Notes under the pieces: generated by a model | What the model was told of the DNA's origin: nothing | Seen by the model: only the letters and a program-made list of their open reading frames with translations | The model's database searches: none | Assembly (NCBI GenBank): GCA_017621035.1 | Contig: JAGATY010000084.1 | Span: 1-64,000 of the forward strand | DNA from: Bacteroides sp. | GTDB lineage: Bacteria > Bacteroidota > Bacteroidia > Bacteroidales > Bacteroidaceae | Direction: 5' to 3' | DNA length: 64,000 nt | Part shown: one piece after another, positions 53,120 through 61,751 of the stretch | Layout of the letters: every line of letters starts with the position of its first letter | How positions within the stretch are numbered: the first letter of the stretch is position 1 | Translations under genes and position numbers: made by a program

Positions 53120-56100
53120 ATGAAAATTAACGAACTACAATCTCTATACGCTACCCACCCGGGTGTGAAGGCACTGGGCGAGGTGCTTGGCAAGGGTGAG
53201 GTGAAAACTATCTATTGTGGCGGATTGGCGGGAAGTGCGGCGGCCGTTCTCTCTGCTTTCCATACCACTGGCGATTTGTCGTTGACGCGCCTTTTTATCC
53301 TCTCTGACCTGGAGGAAGCAGGTTATTTCTATCATGACCTCGTGCAATTGATGGGTACGGAACGGGTGTTGTTCTTCCCCTCATCGTTTCGTCGTGCCGT
53401 GAAATACGGGCAGAAAGATGCCGCCAACGAGGTGTTGCGCACCGAAGTCCTTAGTCGCCTGCAGAAAGAAGAATCGGGCCTGTGCATCGTGACCTATCCC
53501 GACGCATTGGCCGAAAAGGTGGTGAGTCGTCGTGTGCTGGATGAACGCACACTGAAGTTGCACCGTGGCGAGCGTGTAGACATGACCTTCGTAACAGATG
53601 TGCTTCACTCCTATGGATTCGAGTACGTGGACTACGTTTACGAACCCGGACAGTATGCCGTACGAGGTAGCATCATCGATGTATTCTCCTTCTCCTCCGA
53701 AGACCCTTTCCGCATCGACTTCTTTGGCGACGAGGTAGAGAGCCTTCGTACTTTCGAGGTGCAGAGCCAGCTCTCGAAAGAGAAGCGCGAGGAGATTGTG
53801 ATTATTCCGGATTTGCAAGCTGGTTTTGGGGACACAAAGATTTCTTTTCTCAGTCACTTGCCTAAGGATACCCTTCTCTGCCTGAAAGACCTCCTTTGGT
53901 TGCGCGAGCGTATTGAGCAAGTTTATAACGAAGCACTTACCCCACAGGCTATTGCCGCCCGTGAAGCCGAAGAGAGCAACGTGCGTACCTTAGACGGCTT
54001 GCTGATAAGCGGAGGTGAGTTCATGATGGAAGCCTTAGAGTTCCGCCGATTGGAGTTCGGCAACAAACCTACGGGTACACCCGACGCCACCGTGCGCTTC
54101 GATACCGTCGTGCAACCCATCTTTCACAAGAACTTCGACTTGGTGGCCGACTCGTTCCGACAATTCTTGACCGACGGCTATACCATATATATTTGTAGCG
54201 ACAGCACCAAACAGACCGACCGCATCCGAGCCATCTTCGAGGATAGAGGTGACGACATTGCTTTCACTCCCGTGGAGCGTACCCTGCACGAGGGATTCGT
54301 GGATTACACCTTGCGTCTCTGTCTCTTCACCGACCATCAGCTGTTCGACCGCTTCCATAAGTATAACCTGAAGAGTGACAAAGCACGTAGTGGTAAGGTG
54401 GCTCTCTCATTGAAAGAATTAAACCAGTTTACCCCTGGCGACTACGTAGTACATACCGACCACGGTGTGGGACGTTTTGCAGGATTGGTACGCATACCCA
54501 ACGGAAATACTTCGCAAGAGGTGATGAAGCTAGTCTATCGCAACGACGATGTGGTTTTCGTCTCCATCCACTCATTGCACAAAGTCTCCAAGTACAAAGG
54601 TAAGGAGGGCGAGCCACCCACTCTGAATAAACTAGGAACCGGAGCCTGGGAGAAACTGAAAGATCGCACGAAGAAGAAAATCAAAGACATCGCCCGCGAC
54701 CTCATCAAGCTCTACTCGCAACGACGTGAGGAGAAGGGTTTCCAGTTTTCACCCGATAGTTTCCTGCAACACGAATTGGAGGCATCGTTCCTTTACGAAG
54801 ATACTCCCGATCAATCGAAAGCCACGGCCGAGGTGAAAGCCGACATGGAGAGTGCACGCCCGATGGACCGACTGGTGTGTGGAGACGTGGGCTTCGGAAA
54901 GACCGAAGTAGCCGTTCGTGCAGCTTTCAAAGCCGCGGCCGACAACAAGCAAGTAGCCGTCCTCGTGCCCACCACCGTGCTGGCTTACCAACACTTCCAG
55001 ACCTTCAGTGAGCGATTGAAGGAGTTACCTTGTCGCGTGGAATACCTGAGTCGTGCCCGCACTCCGGCACAGACGCGCGCCATCTTGAAAGGATTGGAAA
55101 CCGGCGAGGTGAACATCCTCATCGGTACCCACCGCATCCTGGGCAAGGACGTCAAGTTCAAGGATTTGGGTCTGCTCATTATCGACGAAGAGCAGAAGTT
55201 CGGTGTCAGCGTCAAGGAGAAGCTTCGCCAGCTGAAAGTCAACGTGGACACACTGACCATGACGGCTACACCCATCCCCCGCACGCTGCAATTCTCCCTG
55301 ATGGGTGCCCGCGACCTCTCTGTCATCCAGACTCCACCCCCCAACCGCTATCCCATACAGACCGAAGTACATACATTCAATCCCGAGGTCATTACCGACG
55401 CCATCAACTTCGAGATGAGCCGTAACGGACAGGTATTCTTCGTGAACAATCGCATCAGCAACCTCGTAGAATTGAAAGCCCTCATCCAACGCAACATCCC
55501 GGATTGTCGTGTCTGCATCGGACATGGACAGATGGAGCCGGCCGAGTTGGAGAAGATTATCTTCGACTTTGTGAACTATGACTACGACGTGCTGCTAGCC
55601 ACCACCATCGTGGAGAGCGGCATCGACATTCCCAACGCCAACACCATCATCATCAATCAGGCACAGAACTTCGGCCTTAGTGACCTGCACCAGATGCGTG
55701 GTCGTGTGGGACGTAGCAACAAGAAAGCCTTCTGCTACCTGTTGGCACCGCCTCTTTCCGGACTCACGGCCGAAGCCCGCCGACGCTTACAAGCCATCGA
55801 GAACTTCAGTGACCTGGGTAGCGGCATACACATCGCTATGCAAGACCTCGACATCCGCGGAGCTGGAAACATGCTGGGTGCCGAGCAGAGCGGATTCATT
55901 GCCGACTTGGGATATGAAACCTATCAAAAGATTCTAACCGAAGCCGTTCGCGAACTAAAGAACGATGAGTTTGCCGAACTCTATGCCCAAGAGGAGGTAG
56001 CTGCCGATGGTAGTGGAAAAATCAGTGGCGAACAGTTTGTGGACGAGTGCCAGGTGGAGAGCGACCTGGAACTGCTACTGCCCGCCACCTACGTCACCGG

Positions 56101-56500
56101 TAGTAGTGAGCGTATGTTGCTGTATCGTGAGCTGGACGGATTGTTGCTCGACCGCGACGTCGATGCCTTTCGCGCTCGTTTGGAAGACCGCTTCGGCCCT
56201 CTGCCACACGAAACCGAAGAGTTACTCCGCATCGTCCCCCTCCGTCGTCTGGCTGCCCGCCTCGGTGTAGAGAAAGTCGTCCTCAAGGGCGGCCGCATGA
56301 ACCTTTTCTTTGTGAGCAATCCTGATAGCCCCTATTATCAGTCTGCCGCCTTCGGCAAGATGATAGCCTTCATGATGCAATACACTCGTCGTTGCGACTT
56401 GCGCGAACTGAACAATCGCCGTTCCATGCTTGTGAAAGACATCCGCACCGTGGAAGAAGCCCTCTTTGCGTTGCGAGAGATTGGGGCGATGGAAGAGTAG
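53120..56500 (+). CDS. mfd: Transcription-repair coupling factor
   Basis: This 1126-residue ATPase removes stalled RNA polymerase at DNA lesions and recruits UvrA. It has a UvrB-like N-terminal region (about 1-330), an RNA polymerase interaction domain (about 440-510, FTPGDYVVHTDHGVGRFAGL) and a RecG-like translocase. The translocase has Walker A CGDVGFGKTEVAVRAAF near residue 590, IIDEEQKFG near 685, TATPIPRTLQF near 715 and QMRGRVGRS near 857. A TRCF C-terminal domain covers about 960-1100. It has the standard length and is monocistronic. Confidence 0.97.
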   Translation: MKINELQSLYATHPGVKALGEVLGKGEVKTIYCGGLAGSAAAVLSAFHTTGDLSLTRLFILSDLEEAGYFYHDLVQLMGTERVLFFPSSFRRAVKYGQKDAANEVLRTEVLSRLQKEESGLCIVTYPDALAEKVVSRRVLDERTLKLHRGERVDMTFVTDVLHSYGFEYVDYVYEPGQYAVRGSIIDVFSFSSEDPFRIDFFGDEVESLRTFEVQSQLSKEKREEIVIIPDLQAGFGDTKISFLSHLPKDTLLCLKDLLWLRERIEQVYNEALTPQAIAAREAEESNVRTLDGLLISGGEFMMEALEFRRLEFGNKPTGTPDATVRFDTVVQPIFHKNFDLVADSFRQFLTDGYTIYICSDSTKQTDRIRAIFEDRGDDIAFTPVERTLHEGFVDYTLRLCLFTDHQLFDRFHKYNLKSDKARSGKVALSLKELNQFTPGDYVVHTDHGVGRFAGLVRIPNGNTSQEVMKLVYRNDDVVFVSIHSLHKVSKYKGKEGEPPTLNKLGTGAWEKLKDRTKKKIKDIARDLIKLYSQRREEKGFQFSPDSFLQHELEASFLYEDTPDQSKATAEVKADMESARPMDRLVCGDVGFGKTEVAVRAAFKAAADNKQVAVLVPTTVLAYQHFQTFSERLKELPCRVEYLSRARTPAQTRAILKGLETGEVNILIGTHRILGKDVKFKDLGLLIIDEEQKFGVSVKEKLRQLKVNVDTLTMTATPIPRTLQFSLMGARDLSVIQTPPPNRYPIQTEVHTFNPEVITDAINFEMSRNGQVFFVNNRISNLVELKALIQRNIPDCRVCIGHGQMEPAELEKIIFDFVNYDYDVLLATTIVESGIDIPNANTIIINQAQNFGLSDLHQMRGRVGRSNKKAFCYLLAPPLSGLTAEARRRLQAIENFSDLGSGIHIAMQDLDIRGAGNMLGAEQSGFIADLGYETYQKILTEAVRELKNDEFAELYAQEEVAADGSGKISGEQFVDECQVESDLELLLPATYVTGSSERMLLYRELDGLLLDRDVDAFRARLEDRFGPLPHETEELLRIVPLRRLAARLGVEKVVLKGGRMNLFFVSNPDSPYYQSAAFGKMIAFMMQYTRRCDLRELNNRRSMLVKDIRTVEEALFALREIGAMEE

Positions 56501-56547
56501 GAGATAGGCTCCTTCAAGAGATTGTGTCGTAATTTAATTCTTCATAA

Positions 56548-56599
56548 AACACAGAGACACGGAGGCACAGAGGTTAAGAAGGAAAAATAAAGCCTACTC
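56548..56599. repeat. Dispersed 50-bp repeat, copy 1
   Basis: The block contains ACACAGAGACACGGAGGCAC and AGAAGGAAAAATAAAGCCTA. An almost identical copy lies at 58291-58342. Each copy precedes a CTGAAAG-palindrome cluster, so the two flank the DUF6922/AbiEii gene pair. Confidence 0.85.
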
Positions 56600-56630
56600 G
56601 ACGCAGGGTCTGCCCCCCTCTGAAGGAAAG

Positions 56631-56880
56631 ACGTCAGTTCGGCAGATGGTCTGAAAGACCAGGTGGCAAAGCCACTTTCAATAACCGCGGACTTTCAAGT
56701 CCGTGGATAGAGGATTCGATTTCTATCCATCCGTCTGGAAGACGGGGCCGGAGGCTATAGTAGTCTTACAGACCGCGTCTTTACAGACGCAAGGAGTGTA
56801 AAGGTACTACCACCGCGGGCTTAAAAGCCCGCGGCTACTATAGTACCTACGGTACCCGGTCTTTCAGACCTTACGCCGAA
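56631..56880. repeat. CTGAAAG-palindrome cluster, copy 2
   Basis: The first 134 bp repeat 42203-42336. They are followed by further hairpins GCGTCTTTACAGACGC, CCGCGGGCTTAAAAGCCCGC and GGTCTTTCAGACC. No ORF is seen in 56501-56981, so the gap is explained by repeats. Confidence 0.85.
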
Positions 56881-56981
56881 TTCAGGTAAGGAAAGAGACC
56901 GAAAAGGGGCTTCAAAGAAGCTGAAGAATAACTTTTTAAACAAAATCAAAACAACAACTAAAACACTTCCGCAGATTTCAC

Positions 56982-56989
56982 TATTTTTG
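56982..56989 (+). promoter_or_regulatory. -7 box of the DUF6922/AbiEii pair
   Basis: TATTTTTG is a perfect match 23 bp before ATG 57013, with no clear -33 box. Confidence 0.5.
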
Positions 56990-57012
56990 CAGCAGGAAAA
57001 GATTTGAAGTAT

Positions 57013-57333
57013 ATGGTAATCATCGACAGATACATTCCCGGAGGTCATAAGGTGAATCCTGCACTGTTGTGGGAGTATGACCTCGCAACCTTCGACTGGC
57101 AACGTTCTAAACAAGTGGTAGCACAGCGTGTGGTGGAACTTGGCGAACCGGAGGACTTCTATGCCGCATTCGATTTGTATGGCGGTGTGGAAGGGTTCCG
57201 GGAAGTCCTGAAGTCAGTGCCTTACTTTAATCCATTGGACACCCATTTTGTCTGTACATTTTTTAATCTAAAGAAGGAGGAACTCAGATGTTGCACAAAG
57301 AAACCGTTGAATCCGGAACATTGGAACTTCTAA
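57013..57333 (+). CDS. DUF6922-type protein, putative antitoxin partner
   Basis: This 106-residue cytoplasmic protein begins MVIIDRYIPGGHKVNPALLWEYDLATFDW, a form I associate with DUF6922 proteins of Bacteroidetes. It resembles short helical proteins encoded before nucleotidyltransferase toxins. It overlaps the AbiEii-like gene by 46 bp, a typical toxin-antitoxin arrangement. ATG 57013 was preferred to the in-frame TTG at 57004. The antitoxin role is inferred from context. Confidence 0.75.
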   Translation: MVIIDRYIPGGHKVNPALLWEYDLATFDWQRSKQVVAQRVVELGEPEDFYAAFDLYGGVEGFREVLKSVPYFNPLDTHFVCTFFNLKKEELRCCTKKPLNPEHWNF

Positions 57334-57929
57334 AGCAATTGCAGAAAGAGCCTCTACTTGCAGCATTCAATCTGGTAGGCGGTACGGCTTTGGCTTTACG
57401 CATTGGCCATCGTAAGAGTGTTGATTTAGATTTGTTCACCCGTGAAGCTTTCGATTTGGAAGAACTCAAGGCGTTACTTATTGAAAAATACAATTTACAG
57501 ATTTCCTACGCACGTGGTCAAACTTTGAAGGGGTTTATTGGTGGAGTGATGATTGATTGTATCCGCTACAACTATCCACATCTCTGTGCTCCCGAAGTGA
57601 TTGAGGATATTCGGTTGGAGAGCATTCCCGATATAATTGCGATGAAACTCTCTGCCATTGCACAGAACGGAACACGCATTAAGGACTTTATTGACATAGC
57701 TACGCTCTCTTGCCGTTATTCGTTGGAAGAAATGCTGCAATTCTATACAGCTAAGTTTCCGAATGCTAACGTGATGATGCCTACCAAGTCGCTGACTTAT
57801 TTTGCTGAAATAGATTTCAATGAATCGGTAGTGATGACAACAGGAGAGTTCACTTGGGCGAAAGTAGCCGACCGATTGATACAGATGGTTAAGAATCCAC
57901 AAAAGAAATTTCTTACTGCTGTATGGTGA
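57288..57929 (+). CDS. AbiEii/AbiGii-type nucleotidyltransferase toxin-like protein
   Basis: This 213-residue protein of the nucleotidyltransferase fold carries VGGTALALRIGHRKSVDLDLF (residues 30-50), containing the GG-x-L and DxD (Asp46, Asp48) motifs. Further landmarks are IPDIIAMKLSAIAQNGTRIKDFIDIA near 108-133. AbiEii-type toxins transfer nucleotides to tRNA or other targets and mediate phage abortive infection when freed from their antitoxin. Here the partner would be the overlapping upstream gene. The pair is an isolated cassette between repeat clusters, so horizontal acquisition is plausible. Confidence 0.88.
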   Translation: MLHKETVESGTLELLKQLQKEPLLAAFNLVGGTALALRIGHRKSVDLDLFTREAFDLEELKALLIEKYNLQISYARGQTLKGFIGGVMIDCIRYNYPHLCAPEVIEDIRLESIPDIIAMKLSAIAQNGTRIKDFIDIATLSCRYSLEEMLQFYTAKFPNANVMMPTKSLTYFAEIDFNESVVMTTGEFTWAKVADRLIQMVKNPQKKFLTAVW

Positions 57930-57937
57930 TTAAATCC

Positions 57938-57990
57938 AGTTGACAAGACACAAGATCCTCGTCAACTCGTCCCTTGTCAACTCGTCAACT
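57938..57990. repeat. Inverted repeat of GTTGACAAGACAC / GTCAACTCGTC words
   Basis: GTTGACAAGACACAAG and CTTGTCAACTCGTCAAC can pair; it is a relative of 42342-42419. It lies 9 bp after the AbiEii-type gene and may end its transcript. Confidence 0.6.
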
Positions 57991-58290
57991 TATATCTATA
58001 AGATAATTGCATTGTAAAAACAAGTTACTATTTTTGTTCAATCTTAGGGTTCATTTTTTGGGGTCAGGTTCATATGAACCTTCGTTCTAGGTGATTTGGG
58101 ATGTGGTAATTAAATAAATAATCTGATAATCAGTCATTTATTAGAAATGTACTATAGAAATTAAACGAATGGTAGCTTCTTTGTTCTTCTGAAAGCAGTT
58201 TGAGGGTAATGTCAAAATCTGTGATAAGAAAATTCTTCTTAATGAACGTTGGCTCGGTTCAGAAATTGTTTGGAAATGATTTTGATTAGA

Positions 58291-58342
58291 ACACAGAGAC
58301 ACGGAGGCACAGAGGTTAAGAAGGAAAAATAAAGCCTACTCA
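58291..58342. repeat. Dispersed 50-bp repeat, copy 2
   Basis: It contains ACACAGAGACACGGAGGCAC and AGAAGGAAAAATAAAGCCTA, as at 56548-56599, and again sits just before a CTGAAAG-palindrome cluster. Confidence 0.85.
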
Positions 58343-58346
58343 ACAC

Positions 58347-58470
58347 AAGGTCTGAAAGACCGGGTGCCGTAGGTACTACAATAACCGCGGACTTTTAAGT
58401 CCGTGGCTATGAGTAATACCGTAAAAGACGTCTGAAAGACGTGGCCGCAGGCTATAGAAGTGTTATTGGA
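58347..58470. repeat. CTGAAAG-palindrome cluster, copy 3 (diverged)
   Basis: It holds GGTCTGAAAGACC, CGCGGACTTTTAAGTCCGTG and GACGTCTGAAAGACGT hairpins and then GTTATTGGAGTTGACGAG, the same junction that follows copy 1 at 42336. Confidence 0.8.
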
Positions 58471-58496
58471 GTTGACGAGTTAACTCTGTACTTCTA

Positions 58497-58606
58497 CTTT
58501 AAAACCTCCTTCCAAAACCTTTTAAACTATTGTGTTATAGGTTTTAAACTTCCGAGGCATTAGTTTAAAACCTTTAGGCAGGAAGTTTAAAACTAGTTTC
58601 AGTAGT
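58497..58606. repeat. 22-bp phased array, 5 units
   Basis: Units start at 58497, 58519, 58541, 58563 and 58585. Each begins with a GTTTTAAAC, GTTTAAAAC or CTTTAAAAC palindrome; the remaining 12-13 bp vary. It lies in the gene-free region. Confidence 0.9.
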
Positions 58607-58622
58607 TACTCAACTTACGCAA

Positions 58623-58815
58623 CTGCTTTCAGGGCTGAAAGCCCGCCTACTCAATAGCCTGAGGTGAAGCGTAGCGTAGCCCCAGGTAGAAAAACAATTT
58701 GATGATGAAGGTGTGCCAAATATTGAATTTAGACACGGATGGCACGAAAGGTCTGAATGCAACTATCCATACCTAGGGCGATGCCCTAGACTATCGAGTA
58801 ACGGGCTTTCAGCCC
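58623..58815. repeat. GGGCTGAAAGCCCG and GCCTGAGGTGAAGC-type palindromes
   Basis: It contains GGGCTGAAAGCCCG, CCTGAGGTGAAGCG-TAGCCCCAGG, CCTAGGGCGATGCCCTAG and GGGCTTTCAGCCC hairpins in series. These resemble dispersed REP-type elements of Bacteroidetes. A 97-codon frame over them (58713-59006) is an artefact of the repeats. Confidence 0.7.
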
Positions 58816-59160
58816 AAATGAATCATAATTCCTCAGACTTCTCTAACTTCTTTGACTCCTTAACTCCTCTGACTTCTCAAAATATTCATACAATCCACTT
58901 TCTCTTTTTAACAAATTTGCCTCCAACGAAGGCTTATATGAACCTGAACCCTAAAAATGAACCCTCGCAATTTGAGATGAATTTGCATTTACTTGTTTAT
59001 CAATAGTTTATAAAATCTTTCTGTTTTATTTAGTGAACCAATAAATCTGCCGCATTTCCCGATTGTTAAAACAAATATGTAGTAAACAACTTTAACAATA
59101 CACCTATCTTTTGCTATCCCTCTTTATGGTTGCTCCACTCATCGCCTTTGCAGTAACTAC

Positions 59161-59248
59161 TCCACACAAGTCCCGCGTTTCTTCCACACAAGTACGGCAT
59201 TTACTCCACACTTGTGTCCAGCACGCTCCACACAAGTGTGGAACAAGA
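59161..59248. repeat. 22-bp phased array, 4 units
   Basis: Units start at 59161, 59183, 59205 and 59227 with the core TCCACACAAGTGTGGA (complete palindrome only in the last unit; the third has TCCACACTTGTGTCC). It lies in the gene-free region before the DUF4493 genes. The rest of 58966-59440 shows nothing recognised. Confidence 0.92.
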
Positions 59249-59447
59249 GAGCAAAAAGAGGTTCTGCTCCCCTCTCTACTTCTATGGATTTTCAACAATT
59301 TTTCTTGTTATTTTGTTATCTTATAGAAGAGCATGTAAAGTGGGGCTTTGATTGAGAGATGAGAAAAATAGCACATCTAACAGCCTCGTTGAGCCTCTTT
59401 TTATTGTGATTTGTTTAAAAACGGACCATCTAAAGCGATACTTAGCA

Positions 59448-59479
59448 CTTGTGCGCTTTCTAAAATAGTGCTTACTTTG
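59448..59479 (+). promoter_or_regulatory. Candidate promoter of the DUF4493 cluster
   Basis: CTTG at 59448-59451, a 20-bp spacer and TTACTTTG at 59472-59479 (one mismatch) precede the first DUF4493 gene by about 85 bp. Confidence 0.45.
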
Positions 59480-59562
59480 CAGCGGATAAAGTAGAAGCTT
59501 TTAAAAAGGCTTTCTTTCATCAATTTATATAGTATAATTTTAAACATAAAATATAGACTAGA

Positions 59563-60378
59563 ATGAGAAAGTATTTAAGTATGCTTTGCTGGATGTTGGG
59601 AGCCGGAGTGCTCACCACATCGTGTTCTTCGGATGATGAACCGATAGTACCAGATGGTATGGGGGTAGTAAGACTAACCTTAGAAACCGGCATGAATTAT
59701 GAGGCTTCTACTAAGGCTGTAGACGAAGCCCCCTACAAGAACATTGATAACTATAATAAAAAATGGTATCAAAAAGGTTATAGTGAGTCGGGTGAGGATA
59801 TTTGGACAGAAATTACCGCTCCTGAAGAAATCGATGGCACTTACACGCTGTTTAAAGGCTCTTACAAAATAGTTGCCGATTATAAAGAAGAATATAAAGG
59901 TGTAACAGCTTCACAAGAAGGTTTCTATTCTGTTGGTGAATCTTCTTTCATTGTAAGCGATACTCCTGCCAATGTAGAGGTAGTTTGTGAGCCGACACAT
60001 GGTAAAATGACTGTGGCATTTGGTGATCAGATGGCTTCTTATTTCGATGATTACAAGGTGGAAATCTCTACTCCAAAGTTGGCGGGTAACAGTGAAACAC
60101 TTACTTGGGGTAAAGTGGAAACCAATCCATGGTATTTGTTGGTTGACGAAGATGGTGAGACAGTTACCGCTACCATCAAATTGACACCGAAAGCAGAGTA
60201 TTCTATCTCTACTACAGAGATTGTAAGAACTCATACGTTGGCTCCTAACAAAGCTTGGAAGCTGAATGTAAATGCTTCTTATGAACCTTCAAACGGTAAT
60301 CTTAGCATTACTGTCACAATTGATGAAGGCACGAATGATAAAACTCAAACCATAGAAATTCCTCTCGAATGGCTCTAA
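59563..60378 (+). CDS. DUF4493-type lipoprotein
   Basis: This 271-residue lipoprotein (lipobox LTTSC, Cys21) is followed by an acidic SSDDEP spacer and a single DUF4493 beta-sandwich domain (about 35-270), with a GTYTLFKGSYKIVADY segment and a VEVVCEPTHGKMTVAF strand. DUF4493 proteins occur in Bacteroides gene clusters with PCMD proteins and are thought to be surface-exposed; biochemical function is unknown. The fold resembles fimbrial-type Ig-like lipoproteins. It is the first of three related genes in a row. Confidence 0.85.
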   Translation: MRKYLSMLCWMLGAGVLTTSCSSDDEPIVPDGMGVVRLTLETGMNYEASTKAVDEAPYKNIDNYNKKWYQKGYSESGEDIWTEITAPEEIDGTYTLFKGSYKIVADYKEEYKGVTASQEGFYSVGESSFIVSDTPANVEVVCEPTHGKMTVAFGDQMASYFDDYKVEISTPKLAGNSETLTWGKVETNPWYLLVDEDGETVTATIKLTPKAEYSISTTEIVRTHTLAPNKAWKLNVNASYEPSNGNLSITVTIDEGTNDKTQTIEIPLEWL

Positions 60379-60396
60379 TCTAATTTAAATATGTGT

Positions 60397-61743
60397 ATGA
60401 AACGAAATTATATATTCCTCTTTTGTGCAGCCACTCTGTTTTCATTGGGTGCTTGTGAAATGAGCGACGAACTTTCCGGTGATAAGGAAGAGAAGGTCGG
60501 AACCGGTACTTTGGAATTAAACGTTGCAACCAAGACACCTTCGGCACTTACCCGTACCGTAGATGCCGCAGCTGCAGATTTTCCTGTTACCATTACCAAT
60601 TCAGAAGATAAAGTTGTTGCAAGCTATACCAAAGCAACAGACCTTCCGTCATCTATTAAATTGACGGTTGGAGATTATACGGTAGCTGCTCATACTCCGG
60701 GTGACTTAATCAGAACCATGAGTGCGCCTTATTACGGTGGTAGTGTGGATTTACCCATTACCAAGGATGTAACTACCGAGAGAACAGTTACTTGCACCAT
60801 GCAAAACAGCCGTATTGAGGTAAACTATGATCCTACCTTCTTGGAAAACTTTACTTCTTGGACTGTAACCGTAAACGATGGTGGTGAGAATGCTCCTTCG
60901 TTTGATGAAAAGAATACAGACCCTGCTCCGGTATATTTGCTGTTTGGCGATAAGGTAGCAACAGTAAATGTTGACATCAAGGCTGTTACTATTAAAGATG
61001 AAACAGTTAGTGCCTCTTTTGCTTTAACCAAAGCTGATGCAACCGAAGGCTATGACAACGTAGAAAACGGTACTTATTTTGTAGGTGGTGATGCTATTAT
61101 CATTACCTTGAAGCCGACAGAAATGTTGGAAGGCTCTGTTTCCGGTTTGAACTATAGCGCACAGATTGTATTTGGTGAGACTGAAGAGAATGTGGTGATT
61201 GTAGTAGACGATGTTCCGCTGGTAGCTGATGATGAGGAAGAAGGTGAAGATGGTAATGAGGATGATAATCCAACGGGAGCACCTAAATTAACTTGCGACG
61301 CGTTTACTTCTGGAGTAACGTTCTCTTATTCAGGTAAAAATTTCCCTTCTGCTACAGATGTCGTTATTTCTGCTCCTAAAGGAATTGCAAGCCTCAAAGT
61401 AGTTATTGAGGGTGGAAATCCTGGCTTTACTGCTGCTGTTGAGGACTTGAATTTTATAGGTGAAGGAAGAGAATTGGTTGGAGATACAGAGTTGGGAGAA
61501 TCGTTAGTTATGAATATGCCTTCTGATGGTGATACTAATTATACATTCCCTATTGCAGGTTTCTATAGTATGATGAATATTTATGGACCTACAGTTGATG
61601 CAGATTCTACTGATGAAAGTGGTAAATCCGTAGGATTAAATAATGCTGCAGATAGTAAAAATTCGCATGTGTTTAAAATGCTTGTAACAGACAAAGAGGG
61701 ACAAACTGCTTCTGCAGAACTAAGCGTAACAATCACTAAATGA
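60397..61743 (+). CDS. DUF4493-type lipoprotein with an acidic linker and a C-terminal module
   Basis: This 448-residue lipoprotein (lipobox SLGAC, Cys17 from ATG 60397) has an N-terminal DUF4493 domain (about 30-260), a strongly acidic linker (ADDEEEGEDGNEDDNP, about 277-292) and a different C-terminal beta-rich module (about 295-448, ending TASAELSVTITK). Codon usage becomes more AT-rich after the linker, which suggests that the C-terminal module has a separate origin. The stop codon overlaps an upstream ATG of the next gene. Confidence 0.85.
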   Translation: MKRNYIFLFCAATLFSLGACEMSDELSGDKEEKVGTGTLELNVATKTPSALTRTVDAAAADFPVTITNSEDKVVASYTKATDLPSSIKLTVGDYTVAAHTPGDLIRTMSAPYYGGSVDLPITKDVTTERTVTCTMQNSRIEVNYDPTFLENFTSWTVTVNDGGENAPSFDEKNTDPAPVYLLFGDKVATVNVDIKAVTIKDETVSASFALTKADATEGYDNVENGTYFVGGDAIIITLKPTEMLEGSVSGLNYSAQIVFGETEENVVIVVDDVPLVADDEEEGEDGNEDDNPTGAPKLTCDAFTSGVTFSYSGKNFPSATDVVISAPKGIASLKVVIEGGNPGFTAAVEDLNFIGEGRELVGDTELGESLVMNMPSDGDTNYTFPIAGFYSMMNIYGPTVDADSTDESGKSVGLNNAADSKNSHVFKMLVTDKEGQTASAELSVTITK

Positions 61744-61751
61744 TACTTGAA

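Larger units (their letters stand above)
58046..58965. mobile_element. 0.9-kb noncoding segment bounded by 30-bp inverted repeats
   Basis: 58046-58075 (AGGGTTCATTTTTT then GGGGTCAGGTTCATAT) and 58936-58965 are inverted copies with 28 of 30 matches. The interior holds a copy of the 50-bp repeat, a CTGAAAG-palindrome cluster, a 22-bp array and a GGGCTTTCAGCCC hairpin, but no believable ORF and no transposase. No target-site duplication is obvious. It could be a MITE-like element or a decayed insertion. A TATTTTTG box at 58029-58036 points into it. Confidence 0.45.

Noticed and set aside
58713..59006. 97-codon frame in the gene-free region
   Set aside because: It runs through palindromic repeats (CCTAGGGCGATGCCCTAG, GGGCTTTCAGCCC). 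The predicted protein is composed of repeat-derived sequence with no domain.
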